DNA of 58,398 nt from Desulfatibacillum sp. GTDB taxonomy: Bacteria; Desulfobacterota; Desulfobacteria; Desulfobacterales; SpSt-501. Under the pieces are notes generated by a model that worked only from the letters and a program-made list of their open reading frames with translations, searched no databases and was not told the origin of the DNA. The stretch is from NCBI GenBank assembly GCA_020725555.1, contig DYEU01000008.1, positions 1 through 58,398 on the forward strand, given 5' to 3'. Numbering within the stretch: position 1 is the stretch's first letter; every line of letters starts with the position of its first letter. Of this stretch, positions 44,173 through 52,454 are shown in pieces. The translations under genes and the position numbers were made by a program.

Positions 44173-44787
44173 TTCTTGCGGTATCGAAAACGGGCAGGAA
44201 AATCAAGAGCGAATCCTCCGCTTGCCAGGACGGAAACCTTGAATTCCGCCGTTCGGCGCCCGACCGCTGATCGCCTTCGAACGCTTCCAATCTCAGGTCC
44301 GATGGGAACCTTTGGGGATCGAGGAGGGCGATTCGCCCCGCGTCTATCTCGCGCTCACCCTCTGAGCGCGGAAACGCTTCGAGCCCATGGTTGTCCTGGA
44401 ATGCGATCCCCCGCCCTCCCGCTTAGGCGACCGCAAGGATTCCCTGGCTCTCCTCCAGGGGGCCCTCCCTATGGTTCGTGCTGAAGGGCGTGAACCCAAA
44501 TGTTGGCCTTTGGCCAAAGCGATGCGAGCCTTGTCGCCCCCTTCTTGAATCCCGAAGATCACCCCTCCTGTGACGCAAGCGGTCTGGAAAAAGTCGTCGG
44601 TTGGCCTCGCCGGTTGTACGCGGCAAAGGTGCAGCGAACGCTCGATATCGTCTGCGGCGATTTCCTTGCCCGGCGGGTCGCTGTTCTTACTCGGCACGCC
44701 GGACCGTTCACAGGCGAAGCGATGTTCCCACCCCTTTGCTTCTCTCCAATGCCGGCCGGAAGCAACCCAGCCCTGCCAGGGGAGGGC
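44173..44787. other. 615-bp region without a supportable gene
   Basis: Open frames on both strands, none with a family I recognise. It should contain the promoter for riboswitch 1 at its left end and the 3' end of the UspA gene transcript at its right end. Confidence 0.4.
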
Positions 44788-45225
44788 TCAGCGGTAGACG
44801 AGCACCGGAATCTTGGAATGTGTCAGCACTTTTTGCGCTACGCTGCCGAGCAGCAGAGCCCCCATGCCACTGCGACCGTGGGAGGCCATAATGATGAGGT
44901 CGCAGCCGTTTTTCTCGGCAGCTTCGATGATGGCCGCATAAGGCTCTTCCTCGACCCTCATGACGATATTGCACACCACCCCGGCCCTCTTGGCCGCCTT
45001 TTCAAGGGCCGCAAGGTACGATTTTGCCTTGGCCGTCAATTCTGCCACGGCTTGATCCCGAAAGGCTCCGGGGATTTCCGCGTCGAAAATCGAAGCATAG
45101 TCGCGCGGAACCACGCAGATGCCGGTAATTCTGGCCTGGATCCCTTTCGCAAATTGAATGCCATTGTCGACGGCGGCTTGGGATAACGGCGAACCGTCTG
45201 TCGGCAGCAGGATGTGCTTGAACAT
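44788..45225 (-). CDS. universal stress protein (UspA family)
   Basis: 145 residues. MFKHILLPTDGSPLSQAAVD at the start, the C-terminal ATP-binding motif IIMASHGRSGMGALLLGSVAQKVLTHS, and the last strand IPVLVYR. The family's nucleotide-binding G-2x-G-9x-G(S/T) motif is intact. The start is ATG 45225 after GAGGAGGTGAAT. It lies about 90 bases downstream of the PiT-type permease and may be cotranscribed. Confidence 0.93.
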   Translation of the reverse strand: MFKHILLPTDGSPLSQAAVDNGIQFAKGIQARITGICVVPRDYASIFDAEIPGAFRDQAVAELTAKAKSYLAALEKAAKRAGVVCNIVMRVEEEPYAAIIEAAEKNGCDLIIMASHGRSGMGALLLGSVAQKVLTHSKIPVLVYR

Positions 45226-45318
45226 ATTCACCTCCTCATGCGTCTTCGGTAAACCGAGTGAACGGATTGAAGCTTTCTCGCTCTTAGCAGCAGCTGCCCC
45301 CTTTCTGTTTACCGGTTT

Positions 45319-46290
45319 TCAATGGACCCCCAACAGTCTCGAGAAAATGAAATACAGGATGTAGGAGACGATGCCTCCGACGATGGGCGTGAAAAACCAT
45401 GAAATGACGATTTCCTTCATGACTTTCATGTCGATCGCCTTGATGCCCCTGGCCAGCCCGGCCCCGGCGATCCCGCCGATCATGGCCTGGTTCATGGAGG
45501 TCGGATAGCCCAGCGACGCGGCGATGTGCGCCGTGATTCCCTGGGCCAGCTGCGCCCCCACCGCACTGTTCAGGTCCAGGCTCACAATCTGAAGCCCTAC
45601 TCTTTCAAGCAGCGGCCGGCCCCAGGTCAACGCACCGATGGCCATCACGATTCCGCCGAGGAAGCCGGCCAGCATGCGGCTCGGGATGAACCCTGTCCCA
45701 TAGAAAACCCCCACGGCGTTGCCGGTGTTGTTGCAGCCCAGGGTGTAGGCGGCATAGCAGCAGACCACAATCAGGAAATAGCCGACCATCTTTTTGGTTC
45801 GAGCGGAAGTGCGCCCCATGAGCGTGTCCATCAACTTGGTGATGACGAAACCGAGGATCGCCCCCACAATGGGTGTCCCCACCCAGGTCACAGCCAGGGC
45901 GAGGATGGTCGTGCTCCAGAAGACCTCGGCCTGCATGGCCATGGCCGCGCCGACGACCGAAAAAATGGCCAGCTGCGAGGTGGAGACCGGAAGCTTCAGC
46001 CAGGTGTTCGCAGCGGTGACCACGGCGGCGGTGAGCATCATGATCATGGCGCAGAAGATGCTCATGTCCTTTCCGGCGATCACTCCGGTTCCCACCGTTT
46101 TGACGACGTTGTGACTTTCAAGCGTTGATCCCAGCAGGACGCACACGGCGATTAAAATGGTCGCGCGCCGCGGAGTGATCAGCTTGGCGCCGAAAGCGGT
46201 CCCCATTACCGCCCCCGTGTAGTGAGAGCCGATCGTCCAGCCGAAGAACAAGCCGGACACCACCATGCCGATGAGATACACAGTTTCCAC
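45319..46290 (-). CDS. PiT-type inorganic anion permease (phosphate or sulfate)
   Basis: 323 residues, about ten membrane segments and the two PiT repeats. The second repeat has CNNTGNAVGVFYGTG. The first has GSHYTGAVMGTAFGAKLI where PiT proteins have GANDVANAF-like sequence, so the first anion motif is altered. LPVSTSQLAIFSVVGAAMAM is the conserved PVSTT-like segment. Phosphate is the first guess; CysP-type sulfate permeases are also related. The start is GTG 46290 after AAGGAGCTGTTC. A strong promoter lies just upstream. Confidence 0.85.
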   Translation of the reverse strand: METVYLIGMVVSGLFFGWTIGSHYTGAVMGTAFGAKLITPRRATILIAVCVLLGSTLESHNVVKTVGTGVIAGKDMSIFCAMIMMLTAAVVTAANTWLKLPVSTSQLAIFSVVGAAMAMQAEVFWSTTILALAVTWVGTPIVGAILGFVITKLMDTLMGRTSARTKKMVGYFLIVVCCYAAYTLGCNNTGNAVGVFYGTGFIPSRMLAGFLGGIVMAIGALTWGRPLLERVGLQIVSLDLNSAVGAQLAQGITAHIAASLGYPTSMNQAMIGGIAGAGLARGIKAIDMKVMKEIVISWFFTPIVGGIVSYILYFIFSRLLGVH

Positions 46291-46351
46291 GAACAGCTCC
46301 TTTCAATAATTTTTTTACAAACTTTTCAAAAAAAATGTAACAGCTGTAACA

Positions 46352-46380
46352 ATTCTATTTTAACGCTATTCTGTTGTCAA
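46352..46380 (-). promoter_or_regulatory. strong sigma-70-like promoter of the PiT-type gene
   Basis: Minus strand TTGACA (46380-46375), 17-base spacer, TAGAAT (46357-46352). Downstream, TGTTACAGCTGTTACA (about 46350-46335) is a direct repeat of TGTTACA separated by GC, which could bind a regulator. An AT-rich leader runs to the ribosome binding site. Confidence 0.7.
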
Positions 46381-46701
46381 GCAAAATGTGAGGGCCGTTT
46401 TTGCCGGAGAGAATGCGAAAGCCTCCAGGCGAGAGTCCGACCGGGAAGACCGGTCGAGCCGTCTCAAGGGCAGATCCCTTGCGATAGCCTGGGACTGAAG
46501 GGGGCCGGGGGGTACCGGGGGGCCGGGTCCCCGGTGAGCCATCAACCCATCGCCACCCCACCGGATGCCCAATCAAGGCGATGGGTGGCCTTTTCCTTAA
46601 AGCATGCGTTTTGCCTCATTCCGATCCATCCGTGCCACGAACGGGAGCGCAGACCGTTCGCGCGCGAGATGTCGAAGAACAGTGGGCAGGCCTACGGTTT
46701 T
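46381..46701. other. 321-bp region without a supportable gene
   Basis: GC-rich, between the PiT-type promoter and the ISL3 remnant. Short frames only; nothing assigned. Confidence 0.35.
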
Positions 46702-47193
46702 GGGTCTCTGAAACTCTGAGCAGGGATATCGCATGGAGGTTGAGTGTTTCAAAATCGAGTCTGCCGGCGATTAGGAACAGGACGGCTCGGATGGCCGACA
46801 GCCGGCGATGGCCTCGAGCTTTGCGTATCGCGGCCTGGAAACGTTTATGGATCGCCTTAAGGAAACGGGCGTTCTTGAGGCCTCTCGTCCAAGCAACGGC
46901 CCCCCCTGGTGGCGGATCCTTCGGACAACGGCCTTCATCAGTTCGACGTTCGACCGCATCACGTCGATGCTTCACGGCCGGAGCCTGTTGGGAATTCCAT
47001 GAGCCGGCGCTCGATTGCCACCGCTTCGCGAGCCTCCGAGAGATCAAACCGCGCTTGCCCCACAGACCGGGGCGCCTCTACCCTTAGGGCCATCTCAAAC
47101 AACCGGGTACCGTGCCGGTGTCCCCCCGCCTCCCGGCAAACTCACGACCCGGGTCCCACGCCTGCTCTACCCGCTCGGAGCGCAAAAGAGAGT
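46702..47193 (-). mobile_element. internally deleted ISL3 copy (MITE-like remnant)
   Basis: Both ends resemble the ISL3 element at 39780-41110: CTCTGAAACTCTGAG near 46704 (compare CTCTATTAAATTCTGAG) and TCTACCCGCTCGGAGCGC near 47166 (compare TCTACCCACTCG). The transposase C-terminus is readable (ARGHRRLSAIRAVLFLIAG, then FETLNLHAI) and a piece of the N-terminus follows (near 47040-47105). The middle, about 800 bp, is missing: about 490 bp against 1331 bp. It cannot transpose alone. Confidence 0.8.
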
Positions 47194-47472
47194 CGTGATG
47201 GCGTATGGATCGGAGCCAAGGCCGCCTTGGGCATGGGCGTCGTGAACGGGTCTCTTCGTTGCTGAAACGCCGCCCCGGTTTAGCAACGCCGGCCGCATGG
47301 GCTTTCCATCCGGAGCCGCTCTCTGCAGCATGCCATCGCCATGACGGTTTTGGTCTTAGGGGAAGGTCTTTCCACGCGTCCCTTCCGGGGCGGCTTTATC
47401 CGCCGTTTGGCGCGGCCTTGAGGATGAAGATGGCCGAGGGGCTGCTGCTCTTGCACCTGAGCCCCCGCATTC

Positions 47473-48159
47473 TCAAGATGATTTCGGGGCCGCCATGATC
47501 GGCAAAAACGTCTTCCAACCGCTGCACCAGCCGACGGCGCTGATCAGCGCCGCCTGATCTTCCGTCGTCTCCGTTCCCTGGAATTCCTGCCGGAAGGAGT
47601 GGCTGTAGGCTTTGAGATGCCGGGCGATGTTGTCCACCAACTCGATATGCGGAGACAGGTCGCGGATGATTCCCCGCGATACCTCCTCGATCAGATGGCG
47701 CCGGCATCTCTCGGCCGAATCATCTCCAGCGCATCGGCCGCAGACGGCCTTTGGCCAATGAGGGGCCGTATGCAAGGCCAAGGCCCGAAGTTCGCTGACA
47801 TCCCGGCCTCTTTGGACAATTTCCGGCCGAGCCACGCCCTGGCTGTGGTGGCCATACCCCCCCTCGCACATGAGGCATGGCCTTTTTTCCCTAAGGCGCC
47901 TCATGGTTCGCCACGGCTTTAGGGGGCTGCGGGCGGAAAGAAGGGCCTGAGCGCGGTTCATCAAGTCTTCGTAAAGGATCGACGGCCCATGCATGTACCC
48001 CTGGCGGAAGGCCGCTTCGACGGAAATAAAGGCCCAGCTGTGCCGCTCGCACATCCCCCAGGCGTCCCATAGCCGAACGCGCGTCGAGGGCGACATGATG
48101 CTGCCTTGAATGAACCACCACAGAAAATAGATCTCTCCGTTGGAAAGCGGAAAAGGCAT
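47473..48159 (-). CDS. DUF6062-like cysteine-containing protein
   Basis: 228 residues from ATG 48159 (MPFPLSNGEIYFLWWFIQGS). It contains GMCERHSWAFI and a later CLMCEGG and AVCGRCAGDD, in the style of DUF6062 proteins (C-x-x-C clusters, W-rich N-terminus). Function unknown; the Cys pairs suggest zinc binding. It is 30 bases downstream of the MFS gene in the riboswitch-2 transcript. The 279 bases before the ISL3 remnant hold nothing recognisable. Confidence 0.6.
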   Translation of the reverse strand: MPFPLSNGEIYFLWWFIQGSIMSPSTRVRLWDAWGMCERHSWAFISVEAAFRQGYMHGPSILYEDLMNRAQALLSARSPLKPWRTMRRLREKRPCLMCEGGYGHHSQGVARPEIVQRGRDVSELRALALHTAPHWPKAVCGRCAGDDSAERCRRHLIEEVSRGIIRDLSPHIELVDNIARHLKAYSHSFRQEFQGTETTEDQAALISAVGWCSGWKTFLPIMAAPKSS

Positions 48160-48188
48160 TCGTGCCTGTCCCCTCGATCGCCGGTTTA

Positions 48189-49391
48189 TCAACCGAAGCG
48201 CCTTTGGACCGCGAACAGGAGCGGTACCGCCAGGAGCTGCATAAGGATTGAAAAAACAACCAGTGCCGGAATGGAGAGATCATAGAAAATCCCCATCACG
48301 GCGCTGCCGGCAAACCAAAAAATGCCGAAGCTCATGTTGAATATCCCAAACGCCGTGCCGCGCCTTTGAGCAGGCGCCATCGAGGCGACGGCGGCCTTGA
48401 AAATCGACTCCTGCGCGCCCATGCCGACCCCCCACAAGACAGCCCCAACCAGGGCACTGGTGAAATCCCCCAGAAACACGAGCGGTGCGAAAGGAATGGA
48501 GATCAGGATGGACAGGATGACGACCGAATTGCCCTTGCGGTCGTACATGCTGCCGAACACCAGCGCCGCCAACGCGTCGGACAGCATGGCGACGGCATAG
48601 AACACCGGGATCCAATCCCGTTGGACGAGGGCCGTCTTCTCGAAGTGGTACGCGATCAGGGGATAATCCGCAAAACCGGCCGCGACGCACGCTGTCCCTG
48701 CGAGATAGAACCAGAAGGGTCGATCGAAACCGCGGGTGTCCAGCTTCGGGTTGGATATGTGCAGATCGCGCGGATGGGGAAACCAATACCGCGCCAGACC
48801 GACGCATCCCCAGCAAAGGAGCGCCGGGACGATCAGGAAGGCAAAGCTCAGCCGATAATCGTTGTGGGTGAACATGAGCGCCGCCACGAGCAAAGGCCCC
48901 AGCGTGGCCCCCGCCTGGTCCAGAGCTTCGTTTACGGCAAACGCCCACCCGCTGCCGATATGCGACCCGGCAAACGAGAGCATGGCGTCCCGCGGCGGCG
49001 TGCGGAGCGCCCTTCCGGCGCGTTCCATGAAAATAAATGCCACGGCCATGGACCAGTGCCCGGCCAAGGCGAGGAGCGGGACCGGCAGCAAGTTGAGCAT
49101 GTAGCCGAAGGTCGCAATCGCCCAATAGCGGCCGGTCTTGTCGGCCAAACGCCCGGAAACAAGTCTCAGGGTGCAGCCGATCAGCTCCCCCAGGCCCGCT
49201 GCAACGCCGACAATCGTTGCACCCGCCCCCAGCTGAGACAAAAAGGGGCCGAAGATGCTTCGTCCGCCCTCGTGAGTCATGTCGGCGAAAAGGCTGATGA
49301 CGCCGACCATGACGACAAACCGGACCGCCCTTTGTTTGTCGATGCCGGCTGCGGCGAACCTTTTCTGCGTGGAAGGCTCATGCGCGACCAT
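48189..49391 (-). CDS. MFS transporter in the fluoride-switch operon
   Basis: 400 residues, 12 membrane segments. VISLFADMTHEGGRSIFGPFL and the conserved loop (GRLADKTGRYWAIATFGY) are MFS features. Related proteins with this SLFADMTHEGGRSI opening are common MFS members of unknown substrate. ATG 49391 overlaps the end of the antiporter fragment by 14 bases, so the two are coupled. It is the only intact membrane transporter behind riboswitch 2. Confidence 0.88.
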   Translation of the reverse strand: MVAHEPSTQKRFAAAGIDKQRAVRFVVMVGVISLFADMTHEGGRSIFGPFLSQLGAGATIVGVAAGLGELIGCTLRLVSGRLADKTGRYWAIATFGYMLNLLPVPLLALAGHWSMAVAFIFMERAGRALRTPPRDAMLSFAGSHIGSGWAFAVNEALDQAGATLGPLLVAALMFTHNDYRLSFAFLIVPALLCWGCVGLARYWFPHPRDLHISNPKLDTRGFDRPFWFYLAGTACVAAGFADYPLIAYHFEKTALVQRDWIPVFYAVAMLSDALAALVFGSMYDRKGNSVVILSILISIPFAPLVFLGDFTSALVGAVLWGVGMGAQESIFKAAVASMAPAQRRGTAFGIFNMSFGIFWFAGSAVMGIFYDLSIPALVVFSILMQLLAVPLLFAVQRRFG

Positions 49392-50115
49392 GGGTTCCGC
49401 CTGGCTTCATCTTCGAGACCGTTCCCATTCCCGTTCGTTTGCAGGTCGGGAGCGCAAACCTCGGTTCGAGGGTCGGAGCGACTGCCGGCGGCGCCGGGAT
49501 CCAATGCCGGGGGATAGACGCCAGGGTGGCGATTAGGGTGGGGCCCCCCGCGCCGGCGATCACCGCCGCGACGAGAAACGAGTCTCGCTCACGGGACACG
49601 ATTCCGCGGTCGAACCTGTAAAGGACCGAGAGCGTCCCGAAGGTCAGGCCCGTGGACATCCGGACCCTGGTAAGCCGGCGTTCGTTGCACTCGCGGCGAA
49701 ACGCCGCAACCAACGGAGAGAGCCCGAACGCCTTGCGGACGACCTGAGCCCGGGGCAGCACGGTGAAATCGAGCGGGCCGCTGACAACCTCCGGCAGTGA
49801 GACGAGAGAACCGGTACGGATGAAGTAACAGGGTGTCAGGAAACCGATGGCCCAGGTGCGGATCCTTCGCCCCCACGGGCGGTCTCCCGCCGCGGCCCCT
49901 GCCGGCACCCTGCCCGCGATGTAGGCCGGCAACCCTGCCTCGCTCTCCGACCAAAGCGCCACGGCGCCCGGCCCGCAGAGTCTCTCGGCAACGAAACCGG
50001 GCGGCCACACGACCCCGATCTTCGGGTGGCTGGAAACCTGGAGATGGTTTAAGGGGAGGGCGGCGACGGCGGCGAGGGAAATCCTCAAGGCCAACAGGGC
50101 CAACGTTTCGGTCAT
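49378..50115 (-). CDS. truncated CPA2-type cation/proton antiporter, middle part missing
   Basis: 245 residues from ATG 50115, after GAGGAGGGCTCC. The first helix region is readable (MTETLALLALRISLAAVAAL) and so is the second half of a CPA2 antiporter (WAIGFLTPCYFIRTGSLVSL, RMSTGLTFGTLSVLYRF, FLVAAVIAGAGGPTLIATL). The family's membrane domain is about 380 residues; roughly 130-150 from the middle, including the usual core ion site, are gone. It is probably non-functional as an antiporter. It is the first gene after fluoride riboswitch 2. Confidence 0.75.
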   Translation of the reverse strand: MTETLALLALRISLAAVAALPLNHLQVSSHPKIGVVWPPGFVAERLCGPGAVALWSESEAGLPAYIAGRVPAGAAAGDRPWGRRIRTWAIGFLTPCYFIRTGSLVSLPEVVSGPLDFTVLPRAQVVRKAFGLSPLVAAFRRECNERRLTRVRMSTGLTFGTLSVLYRFDRGIVSRERDSFLVAAVIAGAGGPTLIATLASIPRHWIPAPPAVAPTLEPRFALPTCKRTGMGTVSKMKPGGTHGRA

Positions 50116-50158
50116 GGAGCCCTCCTCGATGCTGCGTGGGATGCTTCCGACCCCACAA

Positions 50159-50187
50159 CGAAAAAACCCCGCCATGCGGCGGGGTTT
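50159..50187 (-). terminator. intrinsic terminator of fluoride riboswitch 2
   Basis: Minus strand AACCCCGCC-GCAT-GGCGGGGTT followed by a TTTT run. It lies about 40 bases after the aptamer and about 45 before the first start codon, as in transcriptional riboswitches. Confidence 0.88.
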
Positions 50188-50228
50188 GCCGGCACCGGCG
50201 CTGACGCCCCACCGCAAGGGATTCCATG

Positions 50229-50285
50229 CAGTAGGAGTCATCAGCTCTCCGTGAAAGCAACCGGCAGGGGGGACTCCATCCCCTT
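50229..50285 (-). ncRNA. fluoride riboswitch (crcB motif) 2
   Basis: Minus strand GGGGATGGAGTCCCCCC then, about 20 bases on, GAGCTGATGACTCCTAC, the canonical crcB consensus. It controls the antiporter fragment, the MFS gene and probably the DUF6062-like gene. It shares the conserved parts with riboswitch 1 but differs in the loop, so it is not a recent copy. Confidence 0.92.
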
Positions 50286-50717
50286 ATTTTTGAAGAGGCT
50301 ACTGGGGATGCGGTCTGAAAGTCAAGCCGCTATCAAAAACCGTTTCCCGCGAAACGCTGCCGCCGGGATGCGCCGATCGCGCGGTCCTTCACCCTTCATC
50401 CCAATCGCCGAAAACACCCGGTCCGAAGAAGCGCTCGAGCAGATCGGGCCCCTTCGTTGAAGAAGCCGTCCTTGGCCGGCCAGCGGCTCCAGAGGGCCTC
50501 CCCGCTCGAGGGGTCGTTCGATCCCGCCGTGGGCAGACTGCCGGGAAGGGTGGGCCAGGCGCTTAGCGACCCTGGGAAGGAATCCCCGCAATCAACCCTT
50601 CGAGACCCCCGCTGCGGTCTTCGCGGCGAAGGAACCCGGCATCGCGGCGCACTGCGAGGCCGGGGAGAAGTTCCACCCGAGGTTCGTGGCGGTGGGAGCC
50701 CCTCCTTCATAGGAGAT
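50286..50717. other. 432-bp region without a supportable gene
   Basis: Between riboswitch 2 and the end of the MutS-like gene frame. It should hold the riboswitch promoter near 50290-50330 (an AT-rich CCTTATTTTTGAAGAG is there). Frames on both strands do not resemble known proteins. Confidence 0.4.
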
Positions 50718-52454
50718 TCAACCGGATCCTCCTTTTTGCATGGCTTCCCGGAGAAAGCGTCCTTCAACTCCTTGATCCTGCCTCGGGGGCCGGGCCCTCG
50801 GTGTGAATGAGGATTCCCCGCATGATGTCCTCGCCGCGTTGCAGGGGAGGCTCAGCTGCTGCTGATCAAGCCCCCGTGCCGTCGGAGCGCAGCGGGGGCC
50901 GATCGGCTGCCGCGGGGGGGTCGGCATGTTCACGCCACTAGGCTCTTTGCCCCCCCCCGCATTGAAGATCCGGGCATACAGATCCAGGCCATAACTCGTT
51001 TCCAGGGGCTCACCTTCCCTGACTTTGAAGGACCGCGTTCCATCCGGAAGCCTCTCGGCCCGCAGGAAGAGGACGTTCTTCGCCCCCTGCTCCCGGACAC
51101 GGCGTGCAAACTCGTGCATGTGGGTGACGTAAAAGACCTTGATGCCTGCCTGCAGCAGGGAGCTCACGACGTCTCGTGCGATCTCAGAGCCTTCGCGCTC
51201 GTTGGTGCTCGCGAAGGATTCATTGAGCAGAACGAGACCGTTGGGTCGGATCAGGTCGACCATGGCGCTCATGCGCTTCAGCTCCTCTTCGAACTTGCCG
51301 CTCTTCATCGTTCGGTCTTCTTCGCGCTTAAAGTGCGTAAAGACCCCCGAGCACACGTTGGCACAGAAGGATTCCGCAGGGACGAACATGCCGGATTGCA
51401 TCATCACCTGCGCCTGGCCAACGCTGCGCAAGAACGTGGTCTTCCCCCCCTGATTGGGGCCGGTAATGATGACGAGATGTTTCCCATCGGCAGTGACATC
51501 GTTGCCCACGACCTTGCGCTTCATGGTCAGCGCCAGTGAGACATCGTATAAGCCCGTGGAGGAAAATCGACGCTCATCGGCCGGCGCGACCAGGGGAAAG
51601 GCCACCGGCTCGTCCAATTGCTCAAGCTGCTCGTACAAGTTCAGGCAACCGACGTAGACTGCCAACTCCCAGCGCAGCACTTGGAAAAAGCTCTCCACGT
51701 GCTCGGCCGCCTGAGCAACCGCGTTGGCCGCCCGGGCCAAGCCGCGATCCCGCAATTCCCCCAAGACGCGCAGCCCATGATCATCGCGCGGATGGAGGGT
51801 GTACGAATAAACCGGCGACTTTGATGAACAGATGCGCTTGATCCAACTCCGTTCCGGGTCGGCGGGCTTGCAGAGCCTATAGTGGGTCCCCTCATTTCCT
51901 TTTCCCAACAGGGCTTGGAGCAAGACGCCTTTGGCGAATCGCAGTGCCTGGGTATGCTTCGCCACGGTGGCCAGATAGGCATCGTCCAGCTCCTGCGCAA
52001 TCATGGAGAAAAACCGGCGGAAACCTCTCGACGCAAACGCTGCGGCGTGCTCGTCGGCGATCTGCCGCAGCCTTTGCAACAAGTCCAGGGAGGCTTCGAG
52101 CATCCGCTGAGCGCCGCTCAAGATGGAGCTGGGTCCGGCATGGCGAGAAGAGATCCACAGCCACTCCCTGCGCTTTCTCTCCAGAAACTCCAGGGGAATG
52201 CGGTAGATCTGCCGAATCGTGTCCGGGTGTTTGAGGCAATCCTTCAGGATTTCCTGGCGATAGAGAATGGTTTCGGGCTCCGCAGAGCCGGATAACACGA
52301 CACGCCGGGCAACCTCCAGCAGGAACGGATCGCCCTGGGCCATGGCCGCAAACAGGATGTCCAGCGCAAGGTCCTGCGCAAGGTCTTGCATGCCGGGCGG
52401 AACTTCCCGAGCAGGATCGAAATCTCGGTCAGGGTACAGCAGGTAAACCTTCAC
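50718..52454 (-). CDS. MutS-like ATPase (MutS domain V type), downstream member of a pair; 3' end likely frameshifted
   Basis: 578 residues. The C-terminal half is the MutS ATPase: Walker A GPNQGGKTTF, Walker B-type LVLLNESFAST (the usual Asp is Asn), and VTHMHEF. The N-terminal half is helical (clamp/lever-like) with no mismatch-recognition domain. The natural end is probably near 50930: a run of nine G on the coding strand (50958-50950) sits just after YARIFNA, and one G more or fewer gives a stop within about ten codons. In the present frame about 60 low-complexity residues are added. ATG 52454 overlaps the upstream gene's stop (ATGA). Confidence 0.88.
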   Translation of the reverse strand: MKVYLLYPDRDFDPAREVPPGMQDLAQDLALDILFAAMAQGDPFLLEVARRVVLSGSAEPETILYRQEILKDCLKHPDTIRQIYRIPLEFLERKRREWLWISSRHAGPSSILSGAQRMLEASLDLLQRLRQIADEHAAAFASRGFRRFFSMIAQELDDAYLATVAKHTQALRFAKGVLLQALLGKGNEGTHYRLCKPADPERSWIKRICSSKSPVYSYTLHPRDDHGLRVLGELRDRGLARAANAVAQAAEHVESFFQVLRWELAVYVGCLNLYEQLEQLDEPVAFPLVAPADERRFSSTGLYDVSLALTMKRKVVGNDVTADGKHLVIITGPNQGGKTTFLRSVGQAQVMMQSGMFVPAESFCANVCSGVFTHFKREEDRTMKSGKFEEELKRMSAMVDLIRPNGLVLLNESFASTNEREGSEIARDVVSSLLQAGIKVFYVTHMHEFARRVREQGAKNVLFLRAERLPDGTRSFKVREGEPLETSYGLDLYARIFNAGGGKEPSGVNMPTPPRQPIGPRCAPTARGLDQQQLSLPCNAARTSCGESSFTPRARPPRQDQGVEGRFLREAMQKGGSG

